This document shows positions 1 to 7,868 of a stretch of 60,931 bases of DNA, one piece after another (positions within the stretch are counted from its first letter, which is position 1; each line of letters starts with the position of its first letter). Below the pieces are notes generated by a model. The model made no database searches, was not told the DNA's origin, and saw nothing but the letters and a program-made list of their open reading frames with translations. The position numbers were made by a program, and so were the translations under genes. The stretch comes from an uncultured Prevotella sp. (GTDB lineage Bacteria > Bacteroidota > Bacteroidia > Bacteroidales > Bacteroidaceae): positions 1 through 60,931 of the forward strand of contig USJX01000006.1 of NCBI GenBank assembly GCA_900555035.1. The letters run 5' to 3'.

Positions 1-42
1 AATGGCAACTCCGGCAGCAGCCATATCGAGATCTATCCTTAA
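1..42 (+). CDS. 3' end of an unidentified protein (partial)
   Basis: The first 42 bases read as one open frame to a TAA stop, giving the tail NGNSGSSHIEIYP. A hairpin terminator follows about 30 bases later, which suits a gene end here. Such polar, Gly/Ser-rich tails are common in secreted Bacteroidota proteins, but 13 residues cannot identify a family. The other forward frames cannot be excluded. Confidence 0.4.
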   Translation, partial: NGNSGSSHIEIYP

Positions 43-73
43 CCCATCGTAATTACACCTTAAATTATAAAAA

Positions 74-114
74 AAGGTGTGCCAGAAGCGAGATATTCAC
101 TTCTGCCACACCTT
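74..114. terminator. Bidirectional hairpin terminator
   Basis: AAGGTGTG (74-81) pairs with CACACCTT (107-114), extended by CAGAAG/CTTCTG after one mismatch. An A-run on the left gives a U-tract for leftward transcripts from panD. It sits between the partial rightward gene and panD, so it can serve both. Confidence 0.75.
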
Positions 115-139
115 ATTTCATTTTCCATTGAATAGAATC

Positions 140-484
140 CTATACCTTGTTTCCCTCTTTCGGGAAAACCACGGTAGGCTTGAAGGTCTTTGCCTCCTCA
201 AAGTCCATCAGGGCATAGGCGATGATAATCACCGTGTCACCCACCTGAACCTTGCGTGCCGCAGCACCGTTCAGGCAGATGCAGCCGCTGCCACGCTCAC
301 CCTTGATGATATAGGTCTCCAGGCGCTCGCCATTGTTGTTATCCACAATCTGCACCTTCTCGCCTGCTATCAGATTAGCTGCGTCCATCAAGTCCTCATC
401 TATCGTGATGCTGCCCATGTAGTTCAGATTCGCCTCTGTAACAGTCACACAATGGAGCTTACTCTTCAATACTTCAATCTGCAT
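140..484 (-). CDS. panD: Aspartate 1-decarboxylase
   Basis: PanD makes beta-alanine from L-aspartate for pantothenate (vitamin B5) and CoA synthesis in the cytoplasm. The 114-aa length is usual for the family. The self-cleavage site is visible as Gly24-Ser25 in NYMGSITID; Ser25 becomes the pyruvoyl cofactor in known family members. The ERGSGCICLNGAAA stretch (about 64-77) is the conserved core that follows. It lies 21 bp after panC on the same strand, so the two genes form a panC-panD operon supplying both the beta-alanine and the enzyme that uses it. Function is confident from length, motif and context. Confidence 0.96.
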   Translation of the reverse strand: MQIEVLKSKLHCVTVTEANLNYMGSITIDEDLMDAANLIAGEKVQIVDNNNGERLETYIIKGERGSGCICLNGAAARKVQVGDTVIIIAYALMDFEEAKTFKPTVVFPKEGNKV

Positions 485-505
485 AATACTATATAATACT
501 ATTTT

Positions 506-1357
506 TTATCCTTTATACTTGATATGGTCAATCAGGCGGATAGGAGTCTTGCCGCAGTAAACGGTGATGCAACCTACCACATAATCACTCTCATCCCATG
601 ATGCCACATCCTGCAGGCTGTCGCCATCCACAATCTGGAAATACTCCACTTCCAGCCCCTCCACGGCGTTGATCTCGTTCACCACCATGTCGTGAGTCTC
701 CTGCACACTGTGATTCTTGGCATACTCCACACTCTCCTTCAAAGCCTTGAAGATAGCTGGGGCAATGGCACGCTCGTCGGCAGCCAGCAAAGTGTTGCGG
801 CTACTCTTGGCCAGACCGTCCTCGTCTCTGATGATAGGACACTCCACAATCTTCACGCTGCTGCCCATAAACTTCACCAGCTGCTTGATTACGGCAATCT
901 GCTGCCAGTCCTTCTCGCCAAAATAGGCACGGGTTGGATTAACTATATCAAACAGGCGGCTCACCACCTGGCACACACCGTTGAAGTGACCCGGGCGCTT
1001 GGCACCCTCCATCACCGTACTCACCGGCGGAAACTCAAAATGACGGGTATCAGGAGTAGGATACACCTCCTCCACCGAAGGAGCAAACACATAGTCGGCA
1101 CCACACGCCTCCACCAGTTTACAGTCGGCATCCAGCGTACGAGGATAGCGGTCCAGGTCGCCCTTGTCGTTAAACTGTGTCGGGTTCAAGAACACCGAAA
1201 CCACAGTAGCTCCATTTTCCTTCACACTTCGCTTCACCAACGAGGCGTGACCCTCGTGAAGCGCACCCATAGTAGGCACAAGGCCAATTTCCTTTCCCTC
1301 CTCACGACATGCTGCCAGCTCGTTCTGGAGGTCAACAATCTTATTGAATACTTTCAT
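506..1357 (-). CDS. panC: Pantoate--beta-alanine ligase
   Basis: PanC condenses pantoate with beta-alanine using ATP, the last step of pantothenate synthesis. The 283-aa protein has the nucleotidylyltransferase signature PTMGALHEGH (residues 28-37), NPTQF (about 58-62), the FGEKDWQQ segment (about 146-153) and DGLAKSSRN in place of the KMSKS-like loop. Many homologues have Met or Leu where this one has Lys in the last motif; I regard that as variation, not damage. It is the first gene of the panC-panD operon and diverges from the glycogen-synthase-like gene at 1533 across about 175 bp. Confidence 0.96.
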   Translation of the reverse strand: MKVFNKIVDLQNELAACREEGKEIGLVPTMGALHEGHASLVKRSVKENGATVVSVFLNPTQFNDKGDLDRYPRTLDADCKLVEACGADYVFAPSVEEVYPTPDTRHFEFPPVSTVMEGAKRPGHFNGVCQVVSRLFDIVNPTRAYFGEKDWQQIAVIKQLVKFMGSSVKIVECPIIRDEDGLAKSSRNTLLAADERAIAPAIFKALKESVEYAKNHSVQETHDMVVNEINAVEGLEVEYFQIVDGDSLQDVASWDESDYVVGCITVYCGKTPIRLIDHIKYKG

Positions 1358-1491
1358 CTTCTTAATCTGTTACGGGGTGCAAAATAACAACTTTTTTCTC
1401 AAATAAGAAAGAAAAATCCTAAAAATATGCGAATTATTGCCGAAATTATTGAATTTCAGAAGAAAAATGCCACTTTTCGAATATTTTTTTG

Positions 1492-1499
1492 TACCTTTG
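1492..1499 (+). promoter_or_regulatory. Bacteroidota -7 promoter box
   Basis: TACCTTTG matches TAnnTTTG exactly, 33 bases before the ATG at 1533. No convincing -33 TTTG is seen at the usual 19-21 nt spacing; the nearest candidate lies in the T-rich run before it. Confidence 0.65.
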
Positions 1500-1532
1500 C
1501 ACCTAATTCGATAAGAATAAAATTTAGATTTT

Positions 1533-2345
1533 ATGGCAAAGAAAGTATTATTTATCAATCAGGAGATCGACCCATACGTAGCCGAGACCCACATGTCAAT
1601 CATGGGACGCGAATTACCTCAGAAGATGCAGGACGCAGGTTTTGAGATTCGCACCTTTATGCCTAAATGGGGCACCATCAACGAGCGTCGCGGCCAGCTG
1701 CACGAGGTTATTCGCCTGTCTGGTATGAACCTAATCATCGATGATACAGACCACCCTCTGATCATCAAGGTTGCATCTATACCAACAACACGACAGCAGA
1801 TTTACTTCATCGACAATGAAGATTACTTCAACCGCCGCCAGATGGCTGAGGATGAACAGGGAGTGGAATATACAGACAACGGCGAGAGAGCCATCTTCTT
1901 CGCACGCGGTGTCTTGGAAACAGTGAAGAAGCTTCGCTGGCAGCCAGACGTCATCGTATGCCAGGGATGGATAAGCGCCGTGGTGCCTTTTTATATCAAG
2001 ACCGCATACGCCGAGGAGCCATCCTTCGCCAATTCAAAGGTGATACTCTCACTCTATTCCAACGAGCTGAAGGACGAACTGGGTGCCAACTTCAAGCAGT
2101 GCGTGGATTATCGCGATGCCAAGGCTGAGCTGCTCGCCGACTACAAGGATAATTTCGACTTCCAGGAGTATGGCAAGATGGCCATCGACTATAGTGACGG
2201 AGTCATTCAGGGTGAAGACGGAGCAGGATTAAAACTCCTCGAATATGCTGAGGAGAAGAACAAGCCTGTTCTCTCATATCCAGGTGATGACTTTGCTGAT
2301 GCCTATAAGACATTCATCAACGAAGTGTGTCCAGACCAGGACTAA
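1533..2345 (+). CDS. Glycogen synthase-like protein, N-terminal GT5 domain only
   Basis: This 270-aa protein resembles the N-terminal Rossmann half of ADP-glucose-type glycogen/starch synthases (GT5): VLFINQEIDPY at the start, RTFMPKWGTINERR (about 40-53), LHEVIRLSG, QIYFIDNEDYF, and PDVIVCQGW (about 143-151), the counterpart of the DVvHaHdW segment. The KxGGL substrate-binding loop expected near residue 15-20 is replaced by AETHMSIMG, and the C-terminal nucleotide-binding domain is absent. I recall similar ~270-aa proteins beside panC in Bacteroides, which suggests a conserved short family and not a decayed gene. Ordinary glycogen synthase activity is doubtful. It is followed 34 bp later by a DUF4270 gene, probably in one transcript. 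Confidence 0.8.
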   Translation: MAKKVLFINQEIDPYVAETHMSIMGRELPQKMQDAGFEIRTFMPKWGTINERRGQLHEVIRLSGMNLIIDDTDHPLIIKVASIPTTRQQIYFIDNEDYFNRRQMAEDEQGVEYTDNGERAIFFARGVLETVKKLRWQPDVIVCQGWISAVVPFYIKTAYAEEPSFANSKVILSLYSNELKDELGANFKQCVDYRDAKAELLADYKDNFDFQEYGKMAIDYSDGVIQGEDGAGLKLLEYAEEKNKPVLSYPGDDFADAYKTFINEVCPDQD

Positions 2346-2379
2346 TGCTTCGCAACTCAAGATTCACATATCAAGGATA

Positions 2380-3885
2380 ATGAAGATTTTAAGACTATTT
2401 ACAGCGTTATTCATCGCAGTGATGACTATGGCAGCCTGCGATGATACGACTGACAACATCGGTTCGTCCATCACCAACGAGGTGGACAACCTCTCTATTC
2501 AGCAGAAGGTGTTCAACGTAACATCACGCTCCGTGGTCTCAGGACCAGTGCTCAGCCGAAACAATACGGGTATGATAGGTAAGGTGAAAGACCCAGAAAC
2601 GGGTACCTACGTCACCGGCGACTACATGACCCAGTTTGGCGTGTTGTCATCGTTCTCTCTCGATACTTTGGAGTATATTCGCAATGCACACGATGGAAAA
2701 ATAGAGGCAGACTCCTGCTTCCTGCTGGTTTCCTACAAAACCATCTACGGCGATTCGCTCGCTCCGATGAAGGCTACTGCCTACGAGATGAGCAAGCCGA
2801 TGACGGAAGACCAGGAGTACTACTCCGACTACGATGCCTTTGGGAATGGATGGGTGAGCGAGAATAACTATCATTCCAGCGCCACCTATAACCTCAACGA
2901 GGGTTCTACCATGGCTTTCAAGATCTATCTCAACAAGCCTTACAAGGCAAGAGACGGAAAGACCTACAAGAACTATGGTACTTACATCATGAACACCTTC
3001 GTAGAGCATCCGGAGTACTTCAAGTCTAACTACAGTTTCCTCAACAACGTATGCCCTGGTTTCTACATCAAGAACACCGGCGGTATCGGAAACGTGGCCA
3101 ACATCTGGAACACTGAGCTTCAGTTCTACTGGAAGATTCAGAAGACCGTGAAGGATTCACAGGGCAAGGATAGCGTCATTACGGGCTACACCTACAACCG
3201 TTTCGACGGTACCGAGGAGGTGCTGCAGCTCAACAAGATTACCAACGATACCAAGACATTGGAGACGCTGGCCAGCAACGAGGAGTGTACCTTCCTCAAG
3301 TCGCCTGCGGGAATCTTTACTGAGGTAACGCTACCTGTGGAAGACATCATCAGGGGTCACGAGAAGGATACGCTGAATACAGCCTCTATCTCATTCCCAA
3401 GAATGAACAATCAAGAAAGCGACGGCAAGTATCAGTTCAGTGCTCCATCCACCGTTCTGATGGTGGAGGCCGACAGCCTGAATGCCTTCTTCGAGCAGAG
3501 CAAGCTGACGGATAACCGTTCTTCATACACGGCTTCCTACAGCGCTTCTACAAGCACCAAGAACGCTTATACCTTCTATAATATCAGTAATCTGGTTACG
3601 AAGATGCATAACGCCAAGCTGGAAGGCGAGAAGAAGAACCCTAACTGGGTGAGTGAGCATCCTAACTGGAACAAGGTGATGCTGGTGCCAGTGACACTGA
3701 AGACGAGCACCATCAACAATACCAACGTGGTTACCAAGATTAACCACGATATGTCGCTCTCTTCTACCCGTCTCGTCAAGGCTACGGATGATGCCAACAA
3801 GGATTACACCCTCGATAAGAGTGGAAACAAGGTGGCATCAGGCCCTGTACAGATTAAGGTGATATACAGCCGATTCAAGGAATAA
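2380..3885 (+). CDS. DUF4270 family lipoprotein
   Basis: The ATG at 2380, preceded by AAGGAT, opens a lipoprotein signal: MKILRLFTALFIAVMTMAAC with the lipobox Cys at residue 20. An upstream in-frame ATG exists at 2245 but overlaps the previous gene and would bury the signal peptide, so I reject it. The mature ~480-aa protein has the DUF4270 pattern, starting DDTTDNIGSSI, with alternating beta-rich segments and features such as SVVSGPVLSRNN and YLGK-like KVKDPETGTY. DUF4270 proteins are Bacteroidota surface or periplasmic lipoproteins of unknown function. Linkage to the glycogen-synthase-like gene is, as I recall, conserved in the order and hints at envelope polysaccharide work (inference). 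Confidence 0.88.
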   Translation: MKILRLFTALFIAVMTMAACDDTTDNIGSSITNEVDNLSIQQKVFNVTSRSVVSGPVLSRNNTGMIGKVKDPETGTYVTGDYMTQFGVLSSFSLDTLEYIRNAHDGKIEADSCFLLVSYKTIYGDSLAPMKATAYEMSKPMTEDQEYYSDYDAFGNGWVSENNYHSSATYNLNEGSTMAFKIYLNKPYKARDGKTYKNYGTYIMNTFVEHPEYFKSNYSFLNNVCPGFYIKNTGGIGNVANIWNTELQFYWKIQKTVKDSQGKDSVITGYTYNRFDGTEEVLQLNKITNDTKTLETLASNEECTFLKSPAGIFTEVTLPVEDIIRGHEKDTLNTASISFPRMNNQESDGKYQFSAPSTVLMVEADSLNAFFEQSKLTDNRSSYTASYSASTSTKNAYTFYNISNLVTKMHNAKLEGEKKNPNWVSEHPNWNKVMLVPVTLKTSTINNTNVVTKINHDMSLSSTRLVKATDDANKDYTLDKSGNKVASGPVQIKVIYSRFKE

Positions 3886-3905
3886 ACTCATCATTTGATA
3901 GAATC

Positions 3906-4040
3906 ATGGCAGATAATTTCCTTGAACGCCATCGTGAAGATTACGAGCAGCGCAAAGCTGCATGGCTCAGAAAGAAGCGCCATCTGCCTAAGCTGAAAAC
4001 GCCAGCGCAGATTCAGCGACCAGATGACGAAGCTTTATAA
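3906..4040 (+). CDS. Small basic/acidic conserved protein (44 aa)
   Basis: An ATG 20 bp after the DUF4270 stop opens a 44-codon frame: MADNFLERHREDYEQRKAAW and then a Lys/Arg-rich stretch, ending DDEAL. It is highly charged, probably helical, with no signal or membrane segment. I recall similar short proteins (often misnamed 'dehydrogenase') in Bacteroides and Prevotella, starting MADN[FY]LE. It was too short for standard ORF calling, but codon usage and the terminator 26 bp after the stop support it. Function is unknown. Confidence 0.72.
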   Translation: MADNFLERHREDYEQRKAAWLRKKRHLPKLKTPAQIQRPDDEAL

Positions 4041-4065
4041 AAATAAGATTTGATTGATTAAAGAA

Positions 4066-4098
4066 AGCCTGTTTAGCGATTCTGCTAGACAGGCTTTT
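4066..4098. terminator. Bidirectional terminator
   Basis: AGCCTGTTTAGC (4066-4077) pairs with GCTAGACAGGCT (4084-4095) with one G-T type mismatch, loop GATTCT, then TTTT. An A-rich left flank serves the opposite direction. It lies between convergent genes ending at 4040 and 4109. Confidence 0.85.
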
Positions 4099-4108
4099 AT
4101 GTATGCTA

Positions 4109-5605
4109 TTACAATGCCGCAATGGCCTTTTTCTTAGATTCCTTTTCCAACTTGTCCTGGCTTACACCACCCCACGCCACATTCATGCCGATGGCGAAGC
4201 TGGCGTTGGAACTCAGAGGGATGAACTCCTTGCTGGTCTTACCCAACAGATGATCCATGCCGACGAAGAGATTATAACCGTGTGGATGGATATTCAATAC
4301 CCAACCCATGCTGGTGGAGAAACTGTTTACGGCGAAGTTCACGCCACCATCCAGCCAGCTCAGCGGCTTCCAGTTGGCACTCACCCTACCCTCGGTCCAG
4401 GTGTAGGAACCGTTCAGACGGGTACTGCTCAGGGCACCGAACGACAGTTTCTTATACACCGGCAGCGTATATTCCGCACCCAGGTTGATGGTAGCAGCCA
4501 AGGCTGTAGAGCGGCTTCCGGCATCGCCCATATCCTTCAGATTGGCGAAATCAGAAAGCTGGTCGCCGTAGCTATCCATCTTGTCATCCAGGGTTCCGCC
4601 CGAACCGCTGCCCACAGTGGTATCATGGAAACCATTGAAAACAAACTGGTTCTTGGCATTCACCGCCTTCATGTTGTTGCTCCAGTTCATGAAACCCAGG
4701 TCCATCACGGCAGCACTCACTCTCCAATCGTCGTTAATCTTATACTCGGCACCCAGATCCAGCGCCATGCCGAATCCGCCCAAGCCGAAACCATCCACAT
4801 CCACATCATCCACATGCTGATACTTGCCCTGTGTGCCCTCTAGCGAAACGTGGCTAGGATCCTTATACTCCGACTCCTTGCTCTTGTAAGTAAAGCCCTT
4901 CATCGAAACCTGCGCGGTTCCCTGACCCGAAATCACCCACTGGTCGGTACCTGCCAAATCTGCACGCACATCCTTCAGCTCTACGTCGGCAGCGCCTACA
5001 CCCAAGAGGAACTTCAGCTTGGCACCCATTCTCAGCTTTTCGGTAATCTGACGGGAATGACCCAGTGCCAGCTCGGCATACGAACGGGCACGAAGGCTCA
5101 CGTCGCCGATGTTGTAGTTTCTGTTGCCCGTGTTCTTGGCAAACTCAAAGAGCTCGTAAGGAAGCACCATACCGAAGTTGGTCTTCTCGCTCAGTTCAAT
5201 GGTGTTGTAACCGCCCCAGGCCTTGAAACCGGCAGCCAGGATAGTGAGGTTTACATCGCCCACTATCTTGTTATCGCCCTTGTTGAACCCCTTCAGCGCA
5301 TCGCCTGTAGAGATATATGGGTTCATGAAGGTAGTCATTCTCTTCTGGCCAGGCTGTCCGTACATCGGATTCTTCATCACCACATCCTGATAGCCAAAGT
5401 TACCACGCATCGTGGCGTTCACATTGCCTAGGACAGGAATGGAAACGAAGTTGCAGGAATCGCCGAAGGCAGGATTCAAGTTGTGGCGATAGTGATAAGC
5501 CTCTGTAAAATAAGCAGAGTTCAAGTTCTGCGCCATCGCTGCACCACCCAGCATCAACAGGGATGCCGACAAGATATATTTATTTGATAAAATCTTCATA
5601 ATCAT
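4109..5605 (-). CDS. DUF5723 family outer-membrane protein
   Basis: A 498-aa exported protein with signal peptide MKILSNKYILSASLLMLGGAAMAQ (cleavage after AMAQ). The chosen start is the outer ATG (MIMKIL); the ATG two codons later at 5599 is equally possible. The mature part opens LNSAYFTEAYHYRHNLNPAF, the hallmark I associate with DUF5723, and is rich in aromatic-ended beta strands and Gly, consistent with an outer-membrane beta barrel related to the PorV/FadL-like fold (inference). It lies 50 bp downstream of the lipoprotein gene at 5656-7461 on the same strand, so the pair probably forms a two-gene surface operon. Biological role is unknown. Confidence 0.85.
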   Translation of the reverse strand: MIMKILSNKYILSASLLMLGGAAMAQNLNSAYFTEAYHYRHNLNPAFGDSCNFVSIPVLGNVNATMRGNFGYQDVVMKNPMYGQPGQKRMTTFMNPYISTGDALKGFNKGDNKIVGDVNLTILAAGFKAWGGYNTIELSEKTNFGMVLPYELFEFAKNTGNRNYNIGDVSLRARSYAELALGHSRQITEKLRMGAKLKFLLGVGAADVELKDVRADLAGTDQWVISGQGTAQVSMKGFTYKSKESEYKDPSHVSLEGTQGKYQHVDDVDVDGFGLGGFGMALDLGAEYKINDDWRVSAAVMDLGFMNWSNNMKAVNAKNQFVFNGFHDTTVGSGSGGTLDDKMDSYGDQLSDFANLKDMGDAGSRSTALAATINLGAEYTLPVYKKLSFGALSSTRLNGSYTWTEGRVSANWKPLSWLDGGVNFAVNSFSTSMGWVLNIHPHGYNLFVGMDHLLGKTSKEFIPLSSNASFAIGMNVAWGGVSQDKLEKESKKKAIAAL

Positions 5606-5655
5606 CTACTTAACCATTAATAATTAAAGTCATCTTTCGAAAGAGATTTCACGGT

Positions 5656-7461
5656 TTAGTTCAAATCGCTAATCACCTTTCCTACCAGCTTAATCTTGAT
5701 GTCGTTCAACTTCAAGGTATGCTTCTCGGCATTGAGCACCACGCCCGTTACGGTATTTCCGCCCTCGCCCTTGGCTTTGCCCGAAACCACCACCTTCAAG
5801 CCGTCGAGCTTCTTGAAGGCATCCGGTTTCTTCTGCAGAATCTTCACGCTGATAGGCGATGTGGCTGGGGTAGTGCCATCGGCAGAAGCCTGGATTTCGC
5901 CGGTAATCTCCACCTCCAGCTCGTCCTTGCTAATCTCGTTTCCGTTCACATCCACAGGCACAGCCTCTACTTTAAGATATGCAGGCACGCAACTGGTTAC
6001 CTGAGCAGACAACTGGACATAGGCGCCGTCAGCCATATTAATGTCCTTGATGTCGTCGTTCCAGCCATCCAGGTTGTCGGTATATGCAATGCAGGCATCC
6101 TCGGCAAAGGCGATAGGCGAATCGATGCTGTAGGATGGAGCCACCTCGTAGTCGCGATAGCCCAACTTAAAGGTACCCACCTTCTGATTGTTGGCTCTGG
6201 CGTTTGCCTGGAAGGTAATCTCATCAGGCATGGTTCTTACGAGCTTTGAAAGTTCAGGCACCTCCACGGCGCTCAATTCGCTGTTCACTTCCGTTTTATC
6301 AGCCTTGCGGCAGATAACCACGCGGGTAGTGCCGTTTGACTTGATGCCGAACTCAGGCACCTCTACGCTGGCGATGACCTTGCCATTCTTGATGCTCTTC
6401 AGCGTACCGCCCACGAAACCTTCGATATCGAGATTGCTGTTGATGGTGAGATAGATAAGCGGATTATAGAGATCCACCACCACGTTGCCACCCTTCAGGA
6501 AGTCTGGGATACCCGAGATGTGCACACTGCCCAGGGTATTGAGGTCGATGGTTGGGTTAAATTTACCCGTGGCACTGGTAATCTTGATATCGCTCATCGT
6601 GAGTTCGTTCTTGATAGAAGCCGAAGAAACGCCAGTTCCTGGAGTAAAATTGCTGGTCTCCACCGCCATGTGTACCTTACCGGTGAGCTGAATCTTCTCG
6701 CCCGAAGTCTTCACGATTTTCAGTTCGCCCAAGTCATCCTTCTTGGTGAAGTCGAGTCCCACGATTTCAATCTTCTCCTGCAGTTCCTTTGCAGTAGATA
6801 TATTATATAATGTGATGATGTTGCCCTGAATCGGCTTTCCATCCACGGCAAGTTTCATGTAAGATGGGAAGGTAAGGGTAATCTTATCAAACTTTGACAC
6901 CCAGCTAGAGAGGTTCTGGAAGGAAACCTTCAGGTTAATCGCACTGCTCACCTCGGCAGCAGTCAGTTCTTCCACCTCCTGAGGCTTAGTGCCCTCGTAA
7001 GAGAATTCAAACACGTCACCCTCGCCATGCAGCGTGGCAGATGCTCTAGATGCAGCTCTTGATAGAGTTCTTGATGCATTTGCAGAACATGCTCTTGAAT
7101 TGCGTGCCGCAGAAGCCAGCGAAAGCGTGATATTGCTGGAGCTTGACTGCCGGCGTGACACCATGATGCTGTTGATATATGGATGCGCAGGATTCACGGT
7201 GTTTCCCTGCTGGCGGAAAACATAGTTAAAACCGGTAGAGGCATCAGCCACCACGGAGCCGTTTTCCTCCAGATCGAGAACTTCGGATAGTTTGATGTTA
7301 TCGGTATTGCTCACCGGCAATTCCAATCCATCTCCCCCGATTCCAATCGTAGCGTCTATGTTGTTGAAATCATAGTCGCTGTCAGAACAACCAGTTACCA
7401 GGAAGCCGCTCATCACCAATAGCGATGCAAACAGCCTAATTTTCAAGTGTTTTGTTTTCAT
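5656..7461 (-). CDS. Large surface lipoprotein of unknown function
   Basis: The 601-aa protein starts with a lipoprotein signal ending SGFLVTGC (lipobox Cys at residue 25), so it is lipid-anchored. The mature part begins SDSDYDFNNIDATIGIGGDG, then a Ser/Arg-rich low-complexity patch around residues 105-145 (SSSNITLSLASAARNSRACS and following), then repeated beta-rich segments with phrases such as KLSGLVRTMP and KVVVSGKAKG. No catalytic motif is visible. The architecture resembles Bacteroidota cell-surface lipoproteins with immunoglobulin-like or lipocalin-like modules. It is the upstream gene of the pair with the DUF5723 protein. I do not recognise a named family with confidence. Confidence 0.82.
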   Translation of the reverse strand: MKTKHLKIRLFASLLVMSGFLVTGCSDSDYDFNNIDATIGIGGDGLELPVSNTDNIKLSEVLDLEENGSVVADASTGFNYVFRQQGNTVNPAHPYINSIMVSRRQSSSSNITLSLASAARNSRACSANASRTLSRAASRASATLHGEGDVFEFSYEGTKPQEVEELTAAEVSSAINLKVSFQNLSSWVSKFDKITLTFPSYMKLAVDGKPIQGNIITLYNISTAKELQEKIEIVGLDFTKKDDLGELKIVKTSGEKIQLTGKVHMAVETSNFTPGTGVSSASIKNELTMSDIKITSATGKFNPTIDLNTLGSVHISGIPDFLKGGNVVVDLYNPLIYLTINSNLDIEGFVGGTLKSIKNGKVIASVEVPEFGIKSNGTTRVVICRKADKTEVNSELSAVEVPELSKLVRTMPDEITFQANARANNQKVGTFKLGYRDYEVAPSYSIDSPIAFAEDACIAYTDNLDGWNDDIKDINMADGAYVQLSAQVTSCVPAYLKVEAVPVDVNGNEISKDELEVEITGEIQASADGTTPATSPISVKILQKKPDAFKKLDGLKVVVSGKAKGEGGNTVTGVVLNAEKHTLKLNDIKIKLVGKVISDLN

Positions 7462-7509
7462 TGTCCCTAAATATTATTAAATTAAAATTCGTGTTCTTAA
7501 AAAACAGTA

Positions 7510-7517
7510 CAAATATA
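7510..7517 (-). promoter_or_regulatory. -7 box for the lipoprotein/DUF5723 operon
   Basis: On the minus strand TATATTTG matches TAnnTTTG, 49 bases upstream of the ATG at 7461. This is the only such match in the adjacent leader. Confidence 0.55.
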
Positions 7518-7613
7518 AGGAAAAAAGACAAGAAAAGCAAAGAAAGTATAAAAAATTTAGGGTATTTTAAGCATGTGGTACGAAAAAGCGATACATGAAT
7601 TTTGGATCTCATG

Positions 7614-7641
7614 CCCGCCAGGCATCCCGGCGGATTTGAAA
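7614..7641 (+). repeat. Partial copy of the palindromic repeat's left end
   Basis: CCCGCCAGGCATCCCGGCGG then ATTTGAAA repeats, with two changes, the segment at 7654-7681. Only the left half of the palindrome is present, so it looks like a truncated or slipped duplicate joined to the full unit that follows. Confidence 0.75.
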
Positions 7642-7737
7642 CAAGAACGCAAACCCGTCAGGCGTCCCGGCGGATTTGAAATCCGCCATAAAAAAATGTC
7701 CTAACCTTTTTAGGATCTGCGGATTTGAAATCCGCAG
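7642..7737 (+). repeat. Palindromic dispersed element, unit A
   Basis: A ~95-bp unit running from CAAGAACGCAA through GGCGTCCCGG, palindrome 1 (7669-7687, GGCGGATTTGAAATCCGCC), an A-run, ATGTCCTAACC, and palindrome 2 (7717-7737, arms CTGCGGATTT/AAATCCGCAG). The same order of blocks recurs inverted at 7761-7839 and at 26502-26598. No transposase or RAYT gene is in the window, so it looks like a REP- or MITE-like non-autonomous element, or a structured RNA/terminator family. Confidence 0.85.
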
Positions 7738-7760
7738 CAAGCAAACTTGAAGCAAGGTGT

Positions 7761-7839
7761 GGGGGATTACAAATCCCCCGGTTTAATAGGTCGAACATTT
7801 TTTGACGGCGGATTTCAAATCCGCCGGGACGCCTAGCGG
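7761..7839 (-). repeat. Palindromic dispersed element, unit B (inverted)
   Basis: Read on the minus strand this has GCTAGGCGTCCCGG, palindrome 1 (7806-7826), TCAAAAAATGTTCGACC, and palindrome 2 (7761-7779) as GGGGGATTTGTAATCCCCC. Palindrome 2 differs from unit A at the outer bases of both arms yet still pairs. Units A and B face each other and together form a ~185-bp inverted repeat between the lipoprotein promoter and the 3' end of pcrA. The rest of the 7462-7868 gap holds no credible ORF. Confidence 0.85.
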
Positions 7840-7868
7840 GGTTCCGACCTTTCAGGGCGTGTGGGTAT

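Noticed and set aside
2245..2379. Upstream in-frame extension of the DUF4270 gene
   Set aside because: It overlaps the preceding gene and would place a lipoprotein signal peptide in the middle of the protein; ATG 2380 has an AAGGAT before it.
7462..7868. Integrated mobile element carrying genes
   Set aside because: The region contains only palindromic repeats; no ORF with transposase motifs is present.
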